Under the pieces are notes generated by a model. It ran no database searches, had not been told where the DNA came from, and saw only the letters and a program-made list of their open reading frames with translations. The position numbers and the translations under genes were made by a program. This document shows, in pieces, positions 1-5,334 of a stretch of DNA of 6,352 nucleotides (position 1 is its first letter; each line of letters begins with the position of its first letter). The stretch covers positions 1 through 6,352 of the forward strand of contig JACVSB010000105.1 of NCBI GenBank assembly GCA_014534155.1. The letters are read 5' to 3'. Source of the stretch: Thermoleophilia bacterium. GTDB taxonomy: Bacteria > Actinomycetota > Thermoleophilia > Gaiellales > Gaiellaceae.

Positions 1-20
1 ACGGTCTAGTTACGGGACGC

Positions 21-41
21 CGCCGGACGCAGCGTCCGGCG
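21..41. other. Short GC-rich inverted repeat upstream of the first VOC gene
   Basis: Bases 21-29 and 33-41 are perfect reverse complements (9 bp) around a CAG loop, giving a compact GC-only-loop hairpin apart from one A/T pair. It ends 10 bases before the purine-rich ribosome-binding stretch of the gene starting at 63. No T-run follows on the + strand, so it is not a convincing intrinsic terminator. It could be the tail of an upstream transcription unit cut by the window edge or a 5'-leader structure. In 70% GC DNA such a repeat may also be incidental. Confidence 0.3.
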
Positions 42-62
42 CACCACGACGAGAGGAGGCGT

Positions 63-431
63 ATGGCGGGTGAGATCGTGCACATCGAGATCCCGGCCGA
101 CGACACCGAGCAGGGGCGTCGGTTCTGGGGCTCGCTCTTCGGGTGGCAGTTCGAGGCCTTTCCCGGCCCCTCGGAGTACCACATGACCCGGATCAGCGAG
201 CGGGGCGGGGCAGCTCTGACGAACATGGAGCCCGGCAAGCGCGGGACGCGCGCCTACTTCGACGTCGACGACATCAACGCGGGCGTGAGCCGCGTACGCG
301 AGCTCGGCGGGGAAGCGGGCGACGCCCAGCCCGTTCCCGGTATGGGGTGGTTCGCTACCTGCACCGACCCGCACGGGAACGAGTTCGGTCTCTGGCAGAC
401 CGACGCGTCGGCGCCAACGCCGACGGGGTAG
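63..431 (+). CDS. VOC family protein (glyoxalase/bleomycin resistance-like)
   Basis: This 122-residue protein has the vicinal-oxygen-chelate fold typical of small stand-alone glyoxalase-like proteins. The first beta-alpha-beta-beta-beta unit begins VHIEIPADD (residues 6-14), followed by a helix with RRFWGSLFGW (19-28), the classic 'FY..LFGW' signature. The second unit runs from about residue 61 (TRAYFDVDDINAG) to PHGNEFGLWQ (103-112), the usual C-terminal strand with a conserved glutamate. H7 and E107 sit where the fold often places metal ligands, but Y65 is found where a second-half histidine might be, so a full metal site is uncertain. The ATG at 63 follows AGAGGAGG at 52-59, a strong though closely spaced ribosome-binding site. 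Family members act on many small molecules (lyases, dioxygenases, drug-binding proteins), so the substrate cannot be named. The protein is cytoplasmic, with no signal peptide or membrane segment. It converges with another VOC gene. Confidence 0.88.
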   Translation: MAGEIVHIEIPADDTEQGRRFWGSLFGWQFEAFPGPSEYHMTRISERGGAALTNMEPGKRGTRAYFDVDDINAGVSRVRELGGEAGDAQPVPGMGWFATCTDPHGNEFGLWQTDASAPTPTG

Positions 432-442
432 GTCGGGACGGC

Positions 443-488
443 AGCAGGTGGCGGCGCCTCCAGGCGCCGCCACCTGCTCGCTCGTTTT
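443..488 (+). terminator. Intrinsic terminator between the convergent VOC genes
   Basis: Bases 443-458 and 463-478 form a perfect 16-bp stem with a TCCA loop, starting 12 bases after the stop codon of the first VOC gene. A short T-run (485-488) lies six bases past the stem on the + strand, which fits a GC-rich intrinsic terminator with a weak U-tract. On the - strand no T-run follows, but the same hairpin sits past the stop codon of the PhnB-like gene (ending at 515) and could help stop that transcript too. Confidence 0.7.
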
Positions 489-514
489 CCTGCTCGCTTG
501 CGCCCCGCCGCCGC

Positions 515-985
515 CTACGCAGCCGCCGCCCGCTCCAGCTCGTCGATCTCGATCTTCTTCATGCTCAGCATCGCCTGCATGACGCGCTGTGACCTCTCGT
601 GGTCAGGGTCGCCGAGCAGCCGCGGCAGCGCCGTCGGGATGACCTGCCACGAGACGCCGAACTTGTCCCTCAGCCACCCGCACGGCCCTTCCTGACCGCC
701 CTCCGAGAGCGAGCTCCAGAACTCGTCCACCTCCGCCTGGGTCTCGCAGCTCACCTGGAACGAGATCGCTTCGTTGAACGTGAAGTCCGGCCCGCCGTTC
801 AGCGCAACGAACGGCTGGCCCTCCAGCTCAAAGGCGACCGTCATCACGGTTCCCGCAGGGCGAGGGCCCGCCTCGCCGTAGCGGCTGACCTCGACGATCC
901 TCGAGTTGGGGAAGACGGACGTGTAGAACGTCGCCGCGTCCTCGCCCTCCGTGTCGAACCACAGGCAGGGAGTGATCTTCTGCAT
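515..985 (-). CDS. PhnB-like VOC family protein (3-demethylubiquinone-9 3-methyltransferase domain)
   Basis: The protein is 156 residues, the usual length of single-domain PhnB-like proteins. It opens with MQKITPCLWFDTEGEDAATF and carries the hallmark segments in order: FYTSVFPNSRI (20-30), PAGTVMTVAFELEGQPFVAL (43-62), NGGPDFTFNEAISFQVSC (63-80), EVDEFW (85-90), CGWLRDKFGVSWQVIP (102-117) and RVMQAMLSMKKIEI (134-147). Despite the domain name, most of these proteins are not proven methyltransferases; they are VOC-fold proteins of unknown substrate. The start at 985 is chosen because AAAGGA (998-993) lies seven bases upstream and homologous proteins begin with this KITPCLWF segment. The frame stays open to 1129, but the added residues are arginine-rich and low-complexity. 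It converges with the VOC gene at 63-431 and diverges from the hldE-like gene. Confidence 0.9.
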   Translation of the reverse strand: MQKITPCLWFDTEGEDAATFYTSVFPNSRIVEVSRYGEAGPRPAGTVMTVAFELEGQPFVALNGGPDFTFNEAISFQVSCETQAEVDEFWSSLSEGGQEGPCGWLRDKFGVSWQVIPTALPRLLGDPDHERSQRVMQAMLSMKKIEIDELERAAAA

Positions 986-1211
986 CGTCTCGTCCTTTCT
1001 CGTAACGGCCGTTTCCGCTTGCTCGAGCATCTCCTCTCTTGGACGACGAGGGCGGCGAGAACTGATCGCCCGACGACTCGACGTTCGCGCCCGAGCGCGT
1101 CCGCACCTCGCGCGGCCCTCGTTCTGCAACGTCCCGCGTGGCGGTGCATCGAAATCGCCCCTCGGAGGCAGAACGGTCCCGATGCGGCCGAGCGGGTCAC
1201 GACCTGGAGGG
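986..1211. promoter_or_regulatory. Divergent intergenic region (probable promoters for both flanking genes)
   Basis: This 226-base gap separates two genes transcribed away from each other, so it should hold a promoter for each. I cannot point to convincing -35/-10 pairs on either strand. Visible elements are the AAAGGA ribosome-binding site for the leftward gene (993-998), a 10-bp perfect palindrome AACGGCCGTT (1004-1013) inside the leftward leader that might be an operator, and GGAGG at 1164-1168 and 1206-1210 upstream of candidate starts of the rightward gene. No small gene with a credible start and composition was seen in it. Confidence 0.45.
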
Positions 1212-2690
1212 ATGCAGCAGCTCCACGCCCTCGTCGACCGCTTCCGCGGCCTGCGCGCGCTCGTCGTCGGCGACGCGATCCTCGACGTCTACATCCGCGG
1301 CGAGGCTGCCCGGCTCTCGCGCGAGGGCCCCGTCCCCGTCGTCGACGTACGCAACCGCGCGGCCTGTCCCGGTGGAGCGGCGAACACGGCGGCGAACGCC
1401 GCCGCCCTCGGCGCCGAGACGACGCTCCTCGCCGTCGCCGGGACGGACGCGGACGGCGACGTGCTCGAGGAGGCGCTCGCGCGCAACTCGGTGGACTGCG
1501 CGCGCCTCGTGCGCTCGCCCGCGACGCCGACCGTGACGAAGACGCGCGTCCTCGCGGGCTCCCAGCTTCTCGTCCGCTTCGACCAGCCGCCCCGCGACCG
1601 CGACCACGAGCTGGAGCGGCGGCTCGTGTCCGAGCTCGCGGGCGCGTTTCCCGCTGCCGACGCGGTGGTCGTGGCGGACTACGACGGCGGAGTTCTCGGC
1701 GAGAGCGTCGTCGGCGCGCTCGCCGACCTGCAGCGATCCTCGCCGCGAGTCGTCGTCGTCGACTCGCGTCACCCGACCCGATTCCGCTCGACCGCGCCGA
1801 CCGCGGTGAAGCCGAACCGCGAAGAGGCGCTCGGCCTCCTGAGGCCGGCGGGGCCGAGCGCGGAGCGAGCGGACGCAGCGGAGCGGGTGGCGGAGAGCGC
1901 TGACTGGATCTTCGCCGCGACGGGCGCGCGGATCGTGGCGGTCACGCTCGACAGCTACGGCGCCGTCGTCCTCGAGCGCGGGCAGCCGCCGTACAGGACG
2001 TACGGCCGCCCGAGCGAGGACGGCCGCGCGACAGGCGCGGGCGACACGTTCGCCGTCGCCCTGGCGCTCGCGCTTGCGGCGCGCGCGGACACGGCCTCGG
2101 CTGCCGAGCTCGCATCTGCGGCGGCCGCCGTCGTCGTCGAGAAGAACGAGACGGCCGTGTGCTCGTGGCCGGAGCTCCGCGATGCGCTCCTCTCGCGGGG
2201 CGACCGCGTGACGACGCTCGGCCACCTTCTCCCCGCGCTCACGCTTCGCCGCGAACGCGGCGCGCGCATCGTCCTCACCAACGGGTGCTTCGACATCCTG
2301 CACCGTGGCCATGTCTCGCTCCTGAGCGAGGCGAAGGCGCTCGGCGACGTCCTCGTCGTCGGCCTGAACACGGACGAAAGCGTGGCCCGGCTCAAGGGGG
2401 ACGGACGTCCGATCACGCCACTCGAGGACCGCGCGACGCTCCTCGCTGCGCTCTCGCCCGTCGACTTCGTCGTGCCCTTCGCCGAGGACACGGCGCGACG
2501 CCTCGTCGAGGCGATCCAGCCCCACGTCTACGTGAAGGGCGGAGACCACGAGCGCCGCTTGCTCCCCGAGGCCGACCTCGTCGAGAAGCTGGGCGGCGAG
2601 GTTCGCATCCTCCCGTACGTCGAGGAGCAGTCGACGACACGCGTGATCGACCGTGTCCGCGATCTGGCGGCCGGGAGGACGTCGTCATGA
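1212..2690 (+). CDS. hldE: Bifunctional D-glycero-beta-D-manno-heptose-7-phosphate kinase / heptose-1-phosphate adenylyltransferase
   Basis: This 492-residue protein matches the two-domain HldE (RfaE) layout; the E. coli protein is about 477. The N-terminal ribokinase-family kinase (about 15-325) shows VVGDAILDVYIRGEAARLSREGPVPVV (18-44), the substrate-binding CPGGAANTAANAAALG (52-67), TAVKPNREEA (197-206) and the phosphate-transfer loop GAGDTF (275-280), with D278 as the expected catalytic base. The C-terminal nucleotidyltransferase (about 350-485) has TNGCFDILHRGHVSLL (356-371) with the HxGH ATP motif at 364-367, then GLNTDESVARLKGDGRPI (384-401), VKGGD (441-445) and STTRVIDRV (474-482). 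Known chemistry of the family: phosphorylation of heptose-7-phosphate at C1, then, after a separate phosphatase, adenylation to ADP-heptose in the cytoplasm. ATG 1212 fits family N-termini, but its GGAGGG (1206-1211) abuts the start; ATG 1182, ten residues upstream, is an alternative with GGAGG 13 bases before it. It overlaps the next gene by four bases. Confidence 0.92.
   Translation: MQQLHALVDRFRGLRALVVGDAILDVYIRGEAARLSREGPVPVVDVRNRAACPGGAANTAANAAALGAETTLLAVAGTDADGDVLEEALARNSVDCARLVRSPATPTVTKTRVLAGSQLLVRFDQPPRDRDHELERRLVSELAGAFPAADAVVVADYDGGVLGESVVGALADLQRSSPRVVVVDSRHPTRFRSTAPTAVKPNREEALGLLRPAGPSAERADAAERVAESADWIFAATGARIVAVTLDSYGAVVLERGQPPYRTYGRPSEDGRATGAGDTFAVALALALAARADTASAAELASAAAAVVVEKNETAVCSWPELRDALLSRGDRVTTLGHLLPALTLRRERGARIVLTNGCFDILHRGHVSLLSEAKALGDVLVVGLNTDESVARLKGDGRPITPLEDRATLLAALSPVDFVVPFAEDTARRLVEAIQPHVYVKGGDHERRLLPEADLVEKLGGEVRILPYVEEQSTTRVIDRVRDLAAGRTSS
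2673..2690 (+). promoter_or_regulatory. Ribosome-binding site and ATGA stop-start overlap (translational coupling)
   Basis: GGGAGG at 2673-2678 lies inside the end of the hldE-like gene, eight bases before the ATG at 2687. The ATG shares bases with the TGA stop at 2688-2690, giving the ATGA junction typical of translationally coupled operon genes. This decides the start of the downstream glycosyltransferase and shows the two are expressed together. Confidence 0.85.
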
Positions 2691-3487
2691 GGCGCGTCGA
2701 CGTGCTCGTACCGACGTACCGCCGTCCCGGCGCACTCGCCGTCACGCTGGCCGGGCTGGCGGGGCAGAGCGAGCGAGAGGTGCGCGTGGTCGTCGCCGAC
2801 CAGAGCGAGACGGGCCGCTCGCCGGACGGCGCCGAGGCTCAGGCGATGGCTCGCGTGCTGCGGGCGCGCGGACACACCGTGGAGATCCACCGAGACCGCC
2901 CGCGCCTGGGGATGGCCGAGCAGCGCCAATTCCTCCTCGGCCGCGCTGAGGCGCCCTTCGCGCTCTTCCTCGACGACGACGTCCTCCTTCTTCCGGACGG
3001 CCTGCAGCGTCTCCTCGCCGCGATCGAGGACGAGGGCTGCGGGTTCGTCGGCTTCGGCCTCGTCGGCCCCTCGTTCGTGGACGACGTGCGCCCCGACGAG
3101 CAGGAGATCGAGTTCTGGGAAGGGCCGGTCCGCCCGGAGCGGGTGCGGCCGGGTGATCCGGCCTGGCTACGGCACCGGCTGCACAACGCCGCCAACCTCC
3201 TCCACCTCGAGGAGCGCCTGCGCGAGGGCGGCACCGGCGAGCGCCGATACAAGGTCGGGTGGATCGGCGGCTGCGTGCTCTACGACGTGGAGAAGCTCCG
3301 CGCGGCCGGGGGGTTCGACTTCTGGCCGAAGCTCCCTCGTGAGCACGCGGGCGAGGACGTCCTGGCGCAGCTTCGGGTCATGGAGCGCTTCGGCGGTTGT
3401 GCCCTCTTTCCCTCGGCCGCCTACCACCTCGAGCTTCCGACGACCGTCGTCGACCGCTCGGTCGACGCGCCGCTCGTCCTGACGTAG
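2687..3487 (+). CDS. Family 2 (GT-A fold) glycosyltransferase
   Basis: The 266-residue protein begins MRRVDVLVPTYRRPGALAVTLAGLAGQ, the standard GT2 nucleotide-sugar-binding opening (VPTYRR at 8-13), continues with VVVADQS (34-40) and GMAEQRQFLLGRA (75-87), and reaches the metal/nucleotide motif LFLDDDVLLLPDGL (93-106; DDD at 96-98). Later come GWIGGCVLYDVEKLRAAGGFDFW (191-213), the acceptor-side loop common in GT2 enzymes, and HAGEDVLAQLRV (220-231), whose E223-D224 match the 'ED' pair that usually supplies the catalytic base. It is cytoplasmic, with no membrane segment or C-terminal hydrophobic tail. Donor and acceptor cannot be read from sequence. Coupling to the heptose kinase/adenylyltransferase suggests a role in the same glycan, perhaps using or extending heptose. 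The open frame extends far upstream inside hldE, but the ribosome-binding site and family N-terminus fix the start at 2687. Confidence 0.9.
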   Translation: MRRVDVLVPTYRRPGALAVTLAGLAGQSEREVRVVVADQSETGRSPDGAEAQAMARVLRARGHTVEIHRDRPRLGMAEQRQFLLGRAEAPFALFLDDDVLLLPDGLQRLLAAIEDEGCGFVGFGLVGPSFVDDVRPDEQEIEFWEGPVRPERVRPGDPAWLRHRLHNAANLLHLEERLREGGTGERRYKVGWIGGCVLYDVEKLRAAGGFDFWPKLPREHAGEDVLAQLRVMERFGGCALFPSAAYHLELPTTVVDRSVDAPLVLT

Positions 3488-3506
3488 CCGCCGGCCGACC
3501 GCCTCG
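3488..3506. other. 19-base convergent gap without a terminator
   Basis: Only 19 bases separate the stop codons of the rightward GT2 gene and the leftward double glycosyltransferase. No long hairpin or T-run is present, so transcripts from the two sides probably overlap at their 3' ends or end by another mechanism. Confidence 0.6.
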
Positions 3507-5330
3507 CTACCCCGCGGCCGCTCGCTCGCAGACGGTGCGGAAGAAGGCGACGAGGCGGTCGGCGTGGTGGTCGAACGTGAACTCCTCGCGCTGCCTCCAC
3601 ACGTTCTCGCGCAGGCGCGCCATCCGCGGGGCGTCGCGAAGTTGGTCGCCAACCTCCGCGAACGAGCGGAAGAAGATCCCCAGGTCTCGCCCGCGCGCGA
3701 GCGCCTCCGCAGCGACGACGGAGCCGGAGTTGTCGCGCTGCAGGAGCGGCAGGCCGGCGGCGACGAGCGTGGGGATCCGGGCCGGGTAGTTGAGGTCGTC
3801 CCAGTCGGCGGCGCGGATCTCGCCGCCGTTTCGGCTCTGGAAGACGTGCAACCAGCCGGCGTCGTAGCGCGAGAGCTCGCTCACCCAGCGATCCTGGTTC
3901 ACGGTCGCGTGCAGGTGCAGGTAACCCGGCGCCAGCCGCTCCACCTTCTCGATCCACTCGCGCCAGAGGCCGTGCATGAAGTCGCCGTAGAAGTGGAGAT
4001 GGACCGCCTGCCCGGCGAGCGTGGCGACGTCGGCAGGGTGGAGCCCGATCGGGCGGCCGGGGACGACGGTGTGCAGCTCGCCGGTCGCATCCGACTCGCG
4101 CGACGAGCGCTCCGGCGCGAACCACTCACGTTTGGGAAGGTCCCCGTCGAGGACGAGCTCGGTTCGCTCGGACTCGGGGAGGACGGTGCGAAACCAGTCC
4201 CGGAGCTCGGGCGACGAGTAGACCGCGCCGTCCGCCCTTGTGTACAACTCGGCCAGCTTCGCCCAGTGCCCCCGCTCGATGGAGATGAACGGACCCTCCT
4301 TGAAGTGCCAGACGAAGGGGACACCGGGGTTCTCGGACAGGACGTGGTGGGCGAAGGGGACGGCCTGCCAGTTGAGGAGCGCGTAGATGATGTCCGGACG
4401 GAGCCTCTTCACGGCTTCCTGCCAGCCGGCCGTCGGGAGGTCGCGGACGTGGCCGAAGGGCAGCGGCCCGACGGCGTTGAACCACATCGGGTCCGGCATC
4501 CAGAGGCCGTAGAGCCGGTGCCCCCGCTCCTCCAGCGCGAGCACGCGCTCGGGGTTGTACGCGAGCTCCCCGACGAGGAGGATCTTGAGGCCGTCCGCGC
4601 TCGCCGGCGTGTCCGGCCGCTCCCGGAAGCGGCGGTAGTGAGCGCGCTCGTCGACCGGCGCTCCGAAGCTCGCGTGGAAGCGGAGCGGCTCTCTGACGCG
4701 GTAGCGCGAGCGGTAGGTGTTGAGGCCGTTGTGCGGCTCGGCGATCAGCCGGCTTCGCTGGCCCGGGTGGGAGACCCACTCTGATGTCACGCGGCCGGTG
4801 GCGACGAACGCGCCGCGCGTGCGCAGGGCACCCCAGAGCATCCGCTCGAGATCGTCCGTCACGAGCTCTCCCCGCTCGACCCAGCGGTCGTCCGTGAGGC
4901 GGTGCGCGACCTGGACGAGCTGGAGCCACGACCCCTCGATCGCTCCCTCGGCATGCCGGTTGTAGTGGTGACGAACGCCCGAGTAGGCAAGCACGGCGCG
5001 CTCGTCCTCCAGACGCTCGACGAGCGAGCGCAGGTGCTCCCGGTAGAAGACGTCGTCCGCGGGGAGGTAGGCGACGAGCGGCGCAGCGGCGCGCTCGAGC
5101 CCGACGTTCAGCGCCGCGCCGAGGCCGTGGTTCTCCTCCAGGCAGACGAGCGCGATGCGTTCGTCGCCCGCGTGCGCGTCGACGGCGGCGGCGCTCCCGT
5201 CCCGCGATCCGTCGTCCACGACCACGAGCTCCCACTCCGAGAGCGTCTGGGCGAGGAGCGACTCCACGGCACGGCGCACGAACGCCTCCTGCTCGAAGAG
5301 CGGCATGACGACCGAGACGGCAGGCGTCAT
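3507..5330 (-). CDS. Two-domain glycosyltransferase (GT-A family 2 module fused to a GT-B module)
   Basis: The 607-residue protein carries two glycosyltransferase modules. Residues 1 to about 230 are a family 2 GT-A domain: VSVVMPLFEQEAFVRRAVESLLAQT (5-29), ELVVVDDGSRDGS (34-46), ENHGLGAALNVGLE (66-79) and the metal-binding AYLPADDVFYREHL (87-100, DD at 92-93); D159-D160 in LVTDDLERMLW may act as the later acidic pair. From about residue 248 (LKILLVGELAYNPERVLALEERGHRLYGLW) a GT-B-like fold begins, with RPDIIYALLNWQAVPFAHHV (311-330), ADGAVYSS (366-373), HLHFYGDFMHG (444-454) and LNYPARIPTLVAAGLPLL (513-530), the last resembling the donor-binding helix of GT4 enzymes. The usual E-x7-E donor motif is not evident. 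ATG 5330 lies four bases after the stop of the upstream GT9 gene; the ribosome-binding site is weak, so coupled translation is likely. No membrane segments are seen. Substrates are unknown; surface glycan assembly is inferred from neighbours. Confidence 0.85.
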   Translation of the reverse strand: MTPAVSVVMPLFEQEAFVRRAVESLLAQTLSEWELVVVDDGSRDGSAAAVDAHAGDERIALVCLEENHGLGAALNVGLERAAAPLVAYLPADDVFYREHLRSLVERLEDERAVLAYSGVRHHYNRHAEGAIEGSWLQLVQVAHRLTDDRWVERGELVTDDLERMLWGALRTRGAFVATGRVTSEWVSHPGQRSRLIAEPHNGLNTYRSRYRVREPLRFHASFGAPVDERAHYRRFRERPDTPASADGLKILLVGELAYNPERVLALEERGHRLYGLWMPDPMWFNAVGPLPFGHVRDLPTAGWQEAVKRLRPDIIYALLNWQAVPFAHHVLSENPGVPFVWHFKEGPFISIERGHWAKLAELYTRADGAVYSSPELRDWFRTVLPESERTELVLDGDLPKREWFAPERSSRESDATGELHTVVPGRPIGLHPADVATLAGQAVHLHFYGDFMHGLWREWIEKVERLAPGYLHLHATVNQDRWVSELSRYDAGWLHVFQSRNGGEIRAADWDDLNYPARIPTLVAAGLPLLQRDNSGSVVAAEALARGRDLGIFFRSFAEVGDQLRDAPRMARLRENVWRQREEFTFDHHADRLVAFFRTVCERAAAG

Positions 5331-5334
5331 GGGG

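Noticed and set aside
1004..1013. Perfect 10-bp palindrome AACGGCCGTT as a regulator operator
   Set aside because: It is short, single-copy in this stretch and GC-centred, and no regulator gene is present; mentioned only as part of the intergenic region.
986..1129. N-terminal extension of the PhnB-like protein to an ATG at 1129 (or 1030)
   Set aside because: The added residues are arginine-rich and not part of the family. The ATG at 985 has a well-spaced AAAGGA and matches the usual N-terminus.
599..1903. A 434-codon + strand frame spanning the PhnB-like gene, the intergenic gap and the start of hldE
   Set aside because: It crosses three unrelated regions, turns into arginine-rich low-complexity sequence, and overlaps two well-supported genes in other frames.
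1197..2549. A 450-codon open frame on the - strand opposite hldE
   Set aside because: It is rich in R, E, A and V without family motifs, and lies antisense to an unmistakable HldE. Long antisense frames are expected at this GC content.
3564..4784. A 406-codon open frame on the + strand opposite the double glycosyltransferase
   Set aside because: Its composition (runs of V, E, R, L, D) is that of an antisense reading of a GC-rich gene. It has no recognisable domain, and the opposite strand encodes a clear two-domain glycosyltransferase.
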